This document shows, in pieces, positions 1 to 8,127 of a stretch of DNA of 20,672 nucleotides (within the stretch, counting starts at the first letter, position 1; each line of letters starts with the position of its first letter). The DNA is from Reticulitermes lucifugus (lineage: Eukaryota > Arthropoda > Insecta > Blattodea > Rhinotermitidae): NCBI GenBank assembly GCA_026260175.1, contig JAKCWW010000323.1:1-20672 (forward strand). The letters are read 5' to 3'. The translations under genes were made by a program, and so were the position numbers. A model generated the notes under the pieces. That model was not told the origin of the DNA. It searched no databases and worked only from the letters and a program-made list of their open reading frames with translations.

Positions 1-250
1 GAATGACACTTGCCACCAGTACCATTATCTTTTCTGTGTCATTTGTATGAAAATTGTAAAAAATTAAAAAGTGAAAAGTGTGCCTACTAAGCCCGGTCTC
101 CCCTACAGCTTAAAAGTGTCCCTTTTGCAAACCAGGCAGTAATTTGTGGGGGTGGAAGTAGAGTGTTGCATATCACTGTGTACTTTGTTGTACAAATACA
201 TTAATTAAACAAAAAAAATTAATGGGGAATAATCCTTAATTACCCTCACT
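1..250. other. AT-rich DNA, no gene seen
   Basis: I see no open frame of note, repeat or RNA signature here. The stretch is AT-rich and leads into the hairpin that starts near 254. Confidence 0.5.
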
Positions 251-253
251 TTG

Positions 254-296
254 CCTACTACATGTTTCGGCCCTTCATGGGCCATTATCAAGGGGT
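254..296 (-). repeat. Decayed hammerhead-like hairpin, probably a Penelope-like element remnant
   Basis: On the minus strand a GGCCC/GGGCC stem (269-283) is followed by GAAAC (264-268), AT and a GTA triplet, the order seen in Penelope-type hammerhead ribozymes. The 5' core box reads TTGATAA rather than CTGANGA, so two conserved core positions differ. The expected stem I (ACCCC against GTAGG) does not pair in register. I read it as an inactive relative of the complete motifs at 6638-6680 and 12678-12722. The Penelope assignment comes from knowledge of the motif family; no reverse transcriptase is visible nearby. Confidence 0.45.
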
Positions 297-299
297 AGA

Positions 300-1393
300 T
301 ACAATGTTGCATGCCACACAAAAAATTATGCGCTACTAAATATAAAATCTTTTAGCAAAAACGTAGAGATAAAAATTATGGAAACAATACTCTGTACGAG
401 CTTCTATGTCTGTAGTTTCACACTTAAAATCACGCATTTGGGCTTAAGATAAAACTTGAGTCCGAACACTCATGGTCAGAATATTTAATATACATATATG
501 TATATATATATGCGCCCTACGGTTATTGCTTGCTGACGTATGTTTAGTAATAGTTTCAAAACAAACCCTTCACAAGCACTACACGTTAAGCACTCAAAAC
601 AGACTACAATTGAATCTGGAAATTCGTCACGAAATTTGTATCCAGAATTGAATTTTCTTATCGAAATCCCAATTTGCGAATTATTTCTGGATTATAAATG
701 GAAAAGTGTGATTGAATTATGGACCATTTCAGTGATAAAATAACGGGTAATGTTTTCAGTATTACCGAGGAAACTCAATTCATTAATCTCTATCCGGTAA
801 CCTACCTGAAAATAACACTTCTGAGAATGTCTCTTCCAAACAGGATTAATGTGCAAGCTGAGGGCAAAGAATTAAGTCAGAAAGCTTTAGAAATATTGAT
901 TCCTGTTTGTGTAAAACAGGAATATCAGCAGTTGCTGTTACAAAGAACAAATAATTATCAAAAATAAATGTGGAATGTGAAATGAGAATAGCCATCCTTA
1001 ATGTAAATCCTAGATTTGAAAACCCATGCACAACCAAATAAGATTATCCTGCTCACGGAGAACAACAGACACCTTAAAATGTGTGTTAAGTGTTATGTTA
1101 CTATGTACGTGTATGTGAGAGCAGCAGCAGCAGCACGGCTGGACCACTGACTCGTTCAGGCGATCATGAATGTGAATGTGATGTATTTCATTTTCGTCAA
1201 TGTTTTAAATTAAGGAAAATCGCGTAGGTGTGTGTACATTAATTTACGGGTCGCAATATCACAAAATGAGAGAACACTTACAACCTGCTGTAACAGTAAA
1301 AAAACTGCATTTTATCCAGGGTTTACACCATTCATTGTTATGAATGTCACGATAAGGAGTGATTACTCCTCGAAACAGGTTTAACTGTCTTTT
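300..1393. other. AT-rich intergenic or intronic DNA, no supported gene
   Basis: Two plus-strand ATG frames, 540-743 (67 codons) and 719-967 (82 codons), overlap in different frames. Neither product resembles a family I know, and neither has splice or signal features that would support it. A short CAG run lies near 1121-1135. Near 1349-1377 an AGGAG/CTCCT hairpin is followed by CGAAAC, a shape like the hammerhead group, but the CTGANGA box is missing. I infer non-coding DNA. Confidence 0.45.
481..511. repeat. TA-rich microsatellite
   Basis: An interrupted run of alternating T and A, with two CA/TG interruptions. It is simple sequence. Confidence 0.7.
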
Positions 1394-1405
1394 GTAATGG
1401 AGAAC
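1394..1405. repeat. Target-site duplication, left copy
   Basis: The 12-base word gtaatggagaac occurs here and again at 1660-1671. The two copies immediately flank the retrotransposon tail at 1406-1659, so they are best explained as the duplication made on insertion. Confidence 0.75.
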
Positions 1406-1659
1406 CAGAGTTGAGGTTGTTTGGGCACATTGTAAGAATGGGGGATGAGAGATAACCCAAAATAGCCTGGCAAGCTAAAGCACAGGCGAAGAGACCCAAA
1501 GAAAGACCCGGACAAACTTGGGAAGAAGGGAAGATTTTGAAGGAAAGGGGAATTGAATGGAAAGGAATAAGAGCTATAGCTCGAGACTGTGAGAGATGGA
1601 AAGCTCTTTCTAAACCCTGTATACCTACCTGTAGAAGAGGTTCGGCTATGTGAAGTGAA
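1406..1659 (+). pseudogene. 5'-truncated non-LTR retrotransposon, end of the reverse-transcriptase ORF
   Basis: Plus-strand translation from 1411 to the TGA at 1651-1653 gives one frame interrupted by a single TAA (near 1453). It begins LRLFGHIVRMGDER and continues with RPKERPGQTWEEG, ILKERGIEWKGIRAIA and RDCERWKALSKP. The pattern of GH-x-x-RM, then a basic RP-rich linker, W-x-x-G and RW is the usual C-terminus of insect LINE ORF2 proteins, after the reverse-transcriptase domain. Only about the last 80 residues remain. The 3' end is TGAAGTGAAG. The direct repeats at 1394-1405 and 1660-1671 bound the fragment, which shows that it was already truncated when target-primed reverse transcription inserted it. 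It cannot encode a working enzyme. Confidence 0.85.
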
Positions 1660-1671
1660 GTAATGGAGAAC
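1660..1671. repeat. Target-site duplication, right copy
   Basis: An exact second copy of the 12-base word at 1394-1405, directly after the retrotransposon 3' end. Confidence 0.75.
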
Positions 1672-1805
1672 AGTGTGTTTACTGTGAGGTAAGAACTGAT
1701 GGTCTAAATTATTACTTACATTAAATCAAAATGTATTCTCTTTGAAACACGTATCTCACCGAAACATTTACAAACATTCTGTTCTTACGTCGCAAAAAGC
1801 AAGGT

Positions 1806-2030
1806 TCCTCTCTTGAACCACGGAGCGCAACCACGCTACTGGCTGCATGGTCCGGGATTCACTTCTCAGTAGAAGCAAGGGATTTTTCTCTTCTCAAAAA
1901 CGTCCAGACCGGCTCCGGGGCCCACCGTGTTTCTTTTTCTCGTGTTGAGGCGGCCGGAACGTGAAGTTACCCACTTAACTTCCTTTATTGCCCAACTTAA
2001 GAATGTTCCCCTTATATGCCTTCATGGTCT
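1806..2030 (+). mobile_element. tRNA-derived SINE, plus orientation, family 1, diverged
   Basis: The body shares ordered words with the copies at 9857, 10846, 5290 (minus) and 18985 (minus). They are tctcttctc, gtccagaccggct, ggggcccacc, ggcggccgg, cgtgaag and the end motif tatatgccttcatgg. Its tRNA-like head (about 1820-1870) is degraded, with no good B box. The body after the B-box position matches the 10846 copy best. Long GTG- or ATG-started frames in this interval are accidental. Confidence 0.7.
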
Positions 2031-3514
2031 GGACAGGGAGAATTTTGCCTTATTACCTCCCCTGAACCGGTGGCACTGTGTAGGAAAATAGCTGCTGTTT
2101 TTTGTAAGAATCTCGCGAAAAACATAATAACACACACGGTGTGGCGAAAACTCAGTTTTTTAATGTCAAATCAGATAAAAGCGGGCTCTACGAAATTAAA
2201 CTGTTCATGTTTCAGATGTGACTTTTTGCTCACAATTGTTCCTACAGACTTCGCCTTTTCAATTTAAGTTCCTCAGAGAAAAGTCATGAATAATGGCATT
2301 AAGGGCGATTAAAAATTTTATATGACGGTGTTGATGGTTGAAGGTTAGTGTGGCAAAGATTAAGTAAGAAGGCGACGTTTCTTTGGTGTGAACATTGCTC
2401 TTTTCAAGGCCTAGTGAGATTAAGTGCAAGACTATTGGCTATTTGTTTAGCTTCGGCACCAAATATGTGATTCATTGTGCCTTCCATTATTTGCTTTGGT
2501 GGAGCTGAAGTGTGAAAATTCAAGTTTGTCTTCTTGTCACTAGCCTGTAATAAACCGGAATTTCAAGTAAGAACAAATGCCATTTTGGTGACATCAGTTA
2601 CCAGGTACCATAGATTGCAGGTGTTTTTCTATATTCTCAATATTTGGAGGATTTTCAATATATAAATATTATTCTAGCATGTCCCAGGAATTATACGGGC
2701 CAACTATTTCGTTTTGCTCTTTTTTATCCTCATTGCCTCAAAGTATGCGGGAAAACTATTTAGTGTTGCTATTCTTTATCCTCATCCTTCGTCAAATTAC
2801 AAGTCCTTACAACTGTGGTTCGGGTTTTCAGCAGTACTTGCATGTTTTTTCTGTATGAAGTGAATGTACGTCACTGTATTTAACCTCCAACTACGGAAAC
2901 AATTTTGATGTAATTTGGTGTGCCTTCTGTTGTTACATGCGCAAAGTTGCCCGTCAGACTTCATTCTAAGCAGTATCGACGAGCACAATTCCTATATTAC
3001 TTCAAACATACTAAAATTTTTTAAATCAAAAAAACCACTTTCTGTGTCCACGGATTAGAGTCCATCTTGAGAAACGTTGTTTTGTTCAACAGGTCTCCCC
3101 CTCTATAAAACCTGACAATTTATTGTCGGTATTGAAGTGGAAGAGCCCGTTGCCGGACCCTATCGAAAGCCAGTTGAATCGAATTACATCCTCACATCCT
3201 ATAACTTAAATATACATTTTATTATCCTCAAATGTAAACCCAGATATCCCAAATTATTTCATCCCCTCAGATTTTCCAATAAAGTTTAGTATGAAGTTGT
3301 CATTTCCCCATATATGCTACTTCTTCCACACTTGGTTTGCTACCCTAATAAAGTATGGTCAGAAGCAGCTTTTATAAAGTCCCTCTTTATGTAATTCCTC
3401 CTACCTCATACTAGATCGCTTCTTAAATGCAAATATTCTCCTCATCAGCCCTTGCATATGTATGTGGCCTCAATCCGTGGTCTTTCTTCATGATGAAGGA
3501 AAAAATTCTCATAG
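2031..3514. other. AT-rich DNA, no supported gene
   Basis: A 83-codon plus frame (2016-2267) begins in the SINE tail and has no recognisable product, and a 63-codon minus frame (2797-2988) is also unrecognised. A local duplication is visible: the stretch from 2702 (aactatttcgttttgct, then ttttatcctcatt) recurs imperfectly from 2754 at a spacing of about 52 bases. The rest is unique-looking, with no coding signature visible to me. Confidence 0.45.
2702..2790. repeat. Imperfect two-copy tandem duplication, about 52-bp period
   Basis: Both halves share aactattt, ttgct and tttatcctcat in the same order. The copies are diverged, and no function is implied. Confidence 0.5.
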
Positions 3515-3897
3515 CAGACACAATTATATTTGCGTAGATCAGAGGCACCTTGAAAAATTTGAAATGTGGTGCTAAAGAAAGCTGGAGAATGTCAGACTGA
3601 TTGTTTAAAAGATAAGCATTACATAGAGTCCAAGAGAAAGGAAACATCCTACACAAAATAAAACGGAGAAAGGCTAACTGGATTGGATATATCTTGCGTA
3701 GGAAGTGGCTTTTAAAACACGTGATTGAAGGAAAGAGAAGAAACGGGAAGAAGAGGAAGAAAACGTAAGCAGCTACTGGATGATCTTCAGGAAATAACAA
3801 GATAGTGTAATTTGAAAGAGGAAGCACTAGATTTCACTCTCTGGAGAACGCACTTTGGAAGAGGCTATGGACCTGTCGTAAGGCAGACTACGTGATG
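3515..3897 (+). pseudogene. Non-LTR retrotransposon tail, family shared with 5451-5656
   Basis: Translation in shifting plus frames gives VDQRHLEKFEMWC, then LHRVQEKGNILHKIKRRKAN followed by WIGYILRR and LLKHVIEGK. After a one-base frame change come RKRKQLLDDLQE and ALDFTLWRTHFGRGYGPVV, with RQTT before a double stop at 3892-3897. This is the C-terminal end of an insect LINE ORF2 (after the reverse-transcriptase domain). Several stops and at least two frame changes show that it is dead. The TA microsatellite follows directly. The 134-codon minus frame (3423-3827) is an antisense shadow of this element. The exact 5' breakpoint is uncertain. Confidence 0.8.
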
Positions 3898-3931
3898 ATA
3901 TATATACATAGGTATATATATATATATATAG
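3893..3931. repeat. TGATGA plus TA microsatellite at the 3' end of a retrotransposon
   Basis: TGATGA grades into an alternating TA run with two interruptions, immediately downstream of the retrotransposon stop codons. The sister copy at 5451 also ends in a microsatellite, so the simple repeat was probably seeded by the element's own tail. Confidence 0.65.
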
Positions 3932-4384
3932 TCTTTAGCTTTCTGTGTAATATGAGAAAAAAGATGAAGGATTTTGAACCGAAAGGTGAAAAAGTTTTTC
4001 TAATGTAATCTGAAGTGGCATTCTTAGTTAATACATTTGAGTGTAATATCAAAGTTATATCAATTAACATGTATTAAGTTTGTATTATTTTCGATTCCCG
4101 AGGTTTGGCCGATTTGGATGTTGACGATATTCCAGCGTTTCAGCTTACATTGCCATCGCCGTCAAGACGAGAAAATGATGCTCGATATAAGGTTGTAAGT
4201 AAGATTATAGGCTTCACAACCGAAATACGTACAAAATACAGACAGTGAAAACCCAAGGACGAGAATATATATGGTAAAAATTTTGTCTTAAATATTTTTC
4301 AGTAGATCAAACCTCAGAGAAAAATAAAAATCTGCTTCCGTGCGATGTGCGATAGGTTTCTTTCGCAGAGATGAATTTCCCGGA
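3932..4384. other. AT-rich DNA, nothing recognised
   Basis: No repeat family, RNA gene or credible coding frame is visible. A 60-codon minus frame (3888-4070) starts inside simple sequence and is not supported. Confidence 0.45.
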
Positions 4385-4520
4385 GCGGTTTTCGGTTAGT
4401 ATTTCTGCTTCGTATCCGAGAGGTATCGGGTTGAAATTTCGGCCAAACACAGGTTATCCTGACTTAAGACCTTACGTTGTTTTCCTCAGTTCTTCCAGCT
4501 AACAGTAATAGTATCTTAAA
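4385..4520 (+). mobile_element. tRNA-derived SINE fragment with a B-box-like site, plus orientation
   Basis: A tRNA-like head runs from about 4392 to 4445. Its TAGTATTTCTGCTTCG segment sits at the A-box/anticodon side, and GGTTGAAATTTC (4429-4440) sits where the pol III B box (consensus GGTTCGANTCC) would be. Downstream, ggttatcctgacttaagacc and gttttcctcag look like a SINE body different from family 1. Divergence makes activity unlikely. Confidence 0.45.
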
Positions 4521-5289
4521 TTAGGCCAGGACTCTTTTCCTTCACCTTCTTTCCATTTCATTATCCAATTATAGTCCTATCATTCAACGCTATAATAAAC
4601 TGAGCTACTGATATCACCGTTAGACAAACAATATATTCTTTGGAAGCTCTGCCCTTCCCCTTGCTGTTGAGACCAGCGCCAAACTTCAGTTTATTCCTGC
4701 CAAATGAGTAATATCGTTTGTTACAGATTCAAAATATTGCGACAGCTTGACAACCCCTTGTTGTCTGGCCCCTGTCCACTGCGAGTCCATAACCAGGCGG
4801 TGGAACGACACAGATATTTCATAGTCCTTTGTCGTCCCACCCCCATCCACCCTCTCAATCATCTAACTTTTTCCCAGGCGGCTGCATTGCTACCCCATTC
4901 GATTGGTCCAGCCCTCATTTCCATCTGAATTCACGCCTTGCTTTCGGAGGGTGCAACTGAGAAAATGAGTGTGTAAAAAACAGCTGCCGCTCGCACCCCC
5001 CTTGTTTAGGGTCAACAAGCTTGGCACTATTAGAGGAGAGGTGTCATGTCATCATTGTTTCTGCGTGGCTGCCCTTCCATGCACATTAATTGTCATTACT
5101 AAAACTGTCAATTTGTAGGTAGCAAGGGATTCTCTGTTTACTTAATGGGAATTAACAGGGTCAACGGAAGCCTTAAAAGTGAACTGTGAAGGAAAAGGTA
5201 AACTGCTACTTTGTCCAAATACTGAGCTGTATAGATGTTGGCCTATAATAGCCGTGAGGTTAAAATGTTTATCATTCTGGACTAAAGAA
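4521..5289. other. Unassigned DNA with a moderately GC-rich centre
   Basis: The stretch 4700-5020 is richer in C than its surroundings, with runs such as ccccatccaccctc. It holds one 74-codon ATG frame (4704-4928) with no recognised product, low complexity and many prolines and leucines. There is no convincing splice pair or promoter. It may be a diverged repeat or unique non-coding sequence. Confidence 0.35.
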
Positions 5290-5450
5290 AGGTAAAATAA
5301 AGTTCTCCCTGTCCACGCCATGAAGGATACAGGGTAGAGGTGCTAGATGGAGGTGCGTGGTCAGCATGACGTCCCGGCCGCTTTATCCCCGAGAAGAAAG
5401 ACGGTAACCATTAAATAGGAGGCTGGGTGGGCCCCAGAGCTGTTCCGGCC
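5290..5450 (-). mobile_element. tRNA-derived SINE body, minus orientation, family 1 (left part of a split copy)
   Basis: Read on the minus strand, this gives ctggggcccacccagcctcc, ggttacc, ggggataaagcggccgggac, ctgaccac, cacctccatctag, and ends with ccttcatggcgtgg. These match the bodies of the copies at 9857, 10846 and 1806. The head is missing at this end. A tRNA-like head in the same orientation is found beyond the retrotransposon, at 5657-5712. Confidence 0.7.
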
Positions 5451-5622
5451 AGTTATTGAAGCAAAGATAGAAGGGACGGGACGAAGAAGAAGACGTAAGC
5501 AGATACTGGATGACCTTAAGAAAACGAGAAGATACTTGAAACTGGAAGAGGAAGCGCTAGATTGCACTGTATGGAGAATTTGCTGTGGAAGGGGCCATGG
5601 ACCTGTCCTTAGAGAGACTCCG
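5451..5622 (+). pseudogene. Non-LTR retrotransposon tail, same family as 3515-3897, inserted in a SINE
   Basis: Plus-strand translation from 5452 gives VIEAKIEGTGRRRRRKQILD, then LKKTRRYLKLEEEALDCTVW and RICCGRGHGPVLRETPR before a TGA. It aligns position for position with the end of the 3515 copy (QLLDDL, EEALD, LWR, GRGYGPV), so both derive from one family. Unlike that copy, this segment stays open to the stop, but only about 57 residues remain. A GAT run follows directly. The left junction lies between a family 1 SINE body and this element. The 68-codon minus frame (5361-5567) is a shadow. Confidence 0.8.
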
Positions 5623-5656
5623 CGATGATGATGATGATGATGATGAGGATGATGGT
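5621..5656. repeat. GAT trinucleotide microsatellite at a retrotransposon 3' end
   Basis: Eight or so GAT/TGA units continue from the stop codon, with one GAG and one GGT interruption. Tails made of short tandem units are typical of several LINE clades. Confidence 0.75.
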
Positions 5657-5712
5657 GATAACTTGGAATTGAACCCAGGACAGTCTAGCCTGTAGACCTA
5701 TGAAAATAATCA
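5657..5712 (-). mobile_element. tRNA-like SINE head, minus orientation (right part of a split copy)
   Basis: The minus strand of 5665-5675 reads GGTTCAATTCC, one base from the pol III B-box consensus. Upstream on the minus strand lies ctacaggctagactgtcc, like other SINE heads here. Its orientation matches the headless body at 5290-5450. The simplest reading is one SINE split by the retrotransposon, though two independent fragments cannot be excluded. Confidence 0.55.
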
Positions 5713-6386
5713 GTTTCATGCTTCGATGTCTTTACTTCCGAACAAAGAATCCTTGGAAACAATTCAATAAAAGATGGATGGGGCTCAAAGACCATAAAGC
5801 TTCAGAGACTTAACCAAAGTTACACGCAGTTCAAATAGCGTATTTGTAAAATACGTTCTAGCCAACGGTCACTTATAACATTGCTTCTCAAATACTTTTA
5901 TCATTGTGGCCTCACAAACAGTGCTGACTACTTAACGTACTAATTCCATGGAGCAGTATTCGTTTTGAGAAGCTGATAGTCGTGTATCTGGCGAAGTTTA
6001 ATTACTGTGCTACAAGAACCCCATTCCAACCGCATTCCCAGACCCTACTTCCTTAAAGCCTCTTAACATTATCTTCCCATCCCACGCATGCAATATTCAG
6101 CTCCCCATGTGTGTTGTATACTCAATCACCTTGCGGAACTTGCTAACAGAAGCTGAAAATAAATCCAAACAAACATCAACATTACTCACTAATAGTTTTC
6201 ACTGCATATTTCAAGTCCATTTGTTTAAGACATATCGAAGCTGGTAACGTTATAGAAAAAAGCACATTTTGAAGAGCCTTAAAATTAAGTTAAATCTGTG
6301 GTTTCAGGTCATGAAGGTTCAACACAGCTAGTACTAGGCCCTGCAATTGGGTACGATCATCAGACAAATCCGTGCATTAATTGATG
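5713..6386. other. AT-rich DNA, nothing recognised
   Basis: No open frame above 60 codons, no repeat family and no RNA fold stands out. Confidence 0.5.
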
Positions 6387-6460
6387 ATTACATAAGACAA
6401 CACAGACAAAATGCACATTATTATAATTTATAATTTTAAAATTAAAACATTAAAACTTCT

Positions 6461-6505
6461 ATTCTAACAAGTTTCGACACTCTTCGGGTCATCTTGAGGA
6501 AGTAC
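6461..6505 (-). repeat. Decayed hammerhead-like motif in the left arm
   Basis: The minus strand reads CTCAAGA, T, GACCC, GAAGA, GTGTC, GAAAC, TT, GTT. Relative to the right arm, the conserved G of CTGANGA is C, stem II has one mismatch, and stem I pairing is largely lost. It is probably an inactive sister of 6638-6680. Confidence 0.55.
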
Positions 6506-6637
6506 ACATCAATTATATATGTATAAAACATAGATTTGTGTAAATAAATTAAACGCAAATTAATTTTTATGCTTTAGGTCGCTTGAAGGCTGTGATTTAC
6601 ACAAAATCTACGTTTTATACATATATAATTGATTTGT

Positions 6638-6680
6638 ACTCCCTGAAGATGACCCGAAGAGGGTCGAAACATGTTGGAGT
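6638..6680 (+). ncRNA. Type I hammerhead ribozyme motif, Penelope-like, core intact
   Basis: The order is ACTCC (stem I 5' strand, 6638-6642), CTGAAGA (6643-6649, matches CUGANGA), an extra T, stem II GACCC/GGGTC around GAAGA, GAAAC (6666-6670), a two-base loop AT, GTT (6673-6675) and GGAGT (6676-6680). GGAGT is the exact complement of ACTCC. Stem III is minimal (AC with GT), as in the short hammerheads reported from Penelope-like retroelements. The expected self-cleavage would be after GTT. The extra base between the core and stem II is a departure from the textbook fold and could reduce or abolish activity. Motif presence is seen; function is inferred. Confidence 0.6.
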
Positions 6681-6756
6681 TGAAGTTTCAATGTTTTAAT
6701 TGTAAATGATGTATTATAATAATATTATGCATTTTGTTGGTGTTGTCTTATGTAAT

Positions 6757-7261
6757 GACCATCAGCCAGTTCAGTTTTACCACACTTCTCTTTGGAGTGT
6801 TCAAATTGGACGCATTCCAAGAGATATCCCCAATAAAATTTTGTAAGCGTTTATGATGTTCCCCAGTGTAGCTCACTTTAACATTCTGTATGTTAACATT
6901 CTAACATCATAACGTGATTTGAGGTCTGTATGACACGAAATTCCTCGACTGGTAATATGCTAATTTGCTGATTTGATTCATCCTTCTTAGGACCAATCAT
7001 TTTTAAGAAAAATTGTTTTCAAAACTTTCATTTTATATTCTAAGCTCAAAGTAAGAGGCCAGGTTCCGCACCCATACAAATTCTTTGTTTCTTTGTTTCT
7101 TAGTCGGACCTGTTCTACCTACTCCTTTTAGGTGTAGAGGGATATTGTTGTACTTGATCAACACACATACACACTCAGTAGGACTGCCCTGGACGAGAGA
7201 TCGGCCCGTCGCAGAAGCCTCTACATGTACAACACGCAACATTCAAAAGAGACTTACATCT
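6757..7261. other. AT-rich DNA, nothing recognised
   Basis: Only short overlapping frames occur here (7085-7372 plus, 7033-7242 minus, both using weak or accidental starts). There is no family resemblance. Confidence 0.45.
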
Positions 7262-7340
7262 ATGCCCCTGGCTGTATTCAAACCCGCAGTCCCAGCAAGC
7301 AAGAGGCCGCAGACCTACACCTTAGACCGCGCAGCCACTG
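7262..7340 (-). mobile_element. tRNA-Leu-like SINE head or tRNA pseudogene, minus strand
   Basis: The minus strand begins GTGGCTGCGCGGTCTAAGGT (7319-7338), close to the A-box half of eukaryotic tRNA-Leu (TGGCCGAGNGGTCTAAGG). After 33 bases it has GGGTTTGAATAC (7274-7285), a near match to the B box. The long middle section fits a class II tRNA, but the acceptor ends do not pair convincingly, so a true tRNA gene is unlikely. It may be the head of a second SINE family whose body would lie towards lower coordinates. Confidence 0.5.
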
Positions 7341-8083
7341 GGATCGGCCCATACAAAGCCACTGCCACATGATTGTTTTACAGATCCTCATTTTGAGAGA
7401 TTTGGAAATTAGCTGGAACGATAACATTTCCGAAACATTAAACGTTTTTAAAGTAATTCTTCTGCGGTCATCATAAATGTAATTTCTTTCCCTATCATTG
7501 ACACATAAAATATATGAAACATTCCTAAATTACCTATCTCATATACTTTTATGATTTATTAAGTGTTTTTTGCTGATTTTGGTTTCGTGGCATATTTCTG
7601 TATTGAGTTCTATTTGTATTCACTTATGGACAAAATTCTTTACTGGCTGTAGACGTATTCATATGCCCCCAGCAGATTAAATATATTAATATAAACACGT
7701 ACTGGAAGTTCATTGTCATGACATTCTGGTAATTCTGCATATCGTTGTTTATATGTTTTGAGCCTATTTGTCTCTGGCTAGAATGAAGGCCGTCCGTACG
7801 CACTTAAGTTACACGACATCACATCCCAGAAGTCAGTAATCTTCAAACCTCCTTTTATTTTACACTGTGTGGCCAAAGAAACAGGCTCCGTGTGGCTTCA
7901 TTTTGCCTTCATATGGCGTGCTTTCCAGCACAGCCGTCAGCGATCATATTCGACTGATCGTCTTACTAAAAACTTTTAAGATATTAAATTTTATAATACT
8001 TACGAAGACCAAATGTGGTCTGAGATATCAGTCATGAATATTACTTACATTGTTGTACATTACGCCGTCTTATAAAATCTTGT
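7341..8083. other. AT-rich DNA, nothing recognised
   Basis: No repeats, RNA folds or credible frames are seen. An 83-codon plus frame (7225-7476) starts in the tRNA-like head and is not supported. Confidence 0.5.
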
Positions 8084-8127
8084 ACAGCCTGATTATGGTT
8101 TAAATAGAAGACGAAACATGTAGCTCT
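8084..8127 (+). repeat. Hammerhead-like motif, partly decayed
   Basis: The order is ACAGC, CTGATTA (8089-8095), a weak GTTT/AGAC hairpin, GAAAC (8113-8117), AT, GTA and GCTCT. Stem I pairs at four of five positions, and GTA is an allowed cleavage triplet. The core box has T in place of the conserved G of CTGANGA, and stem II is short with a wobble pair. It is probably inactive. Confidence 0.5.

Larger units (their letters stand above)
6387..6756. repeat. Large imperfect inverted repeat carrying hammerhead motifs in both arms
   Basis: The left arm (6387-6546) is the reverse complement of the right arm (6594-6756) over about 160 bases, roughly 85 percent by eye, around a spacer of about 48 bases. 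Shared words include attacataagacaacac against gtgttgtcttatgtaat (one mismatch), and ttatacatatataattgat at the inner ends. Each arm contains a hairpin followed by GAAAC, oriented outward. Penelope-like elements can carry their terminal repeats in inverted orientation with hammerhead motifs inside, so this may be the residue of such an element. A foldback element or a recent inverted duplication is the alternative. A transcript of the whole would form a long hairpin. Confidence 0.85.

Noticed and set aside
1340..1380. Another hammerhead at the AGGAG/CTCCT hairpin followed by CGAAAC
   Set aside because: The CTGANGA box is absent (CACGATA at that position) and no stem I pairing was found, so only the outline resembles the family.
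3423..3827. Minus-strand 134-codon frame, the longest non-repeat frame on that strand
   Set aside because: Over most of its length it is antisense to a recognisable LINE ORF2 tail, and its hydrophobic product follows from reading purine-rich coding DNA backwards.
3515..3897. Endogenous viral element
   Set aside because: The reverse-transcriptase tail motifs and tandem 3' tail are those of non-LTR retrotransposons; no capsid, integrase or viral polymerase motif was seen anywhere in the window.
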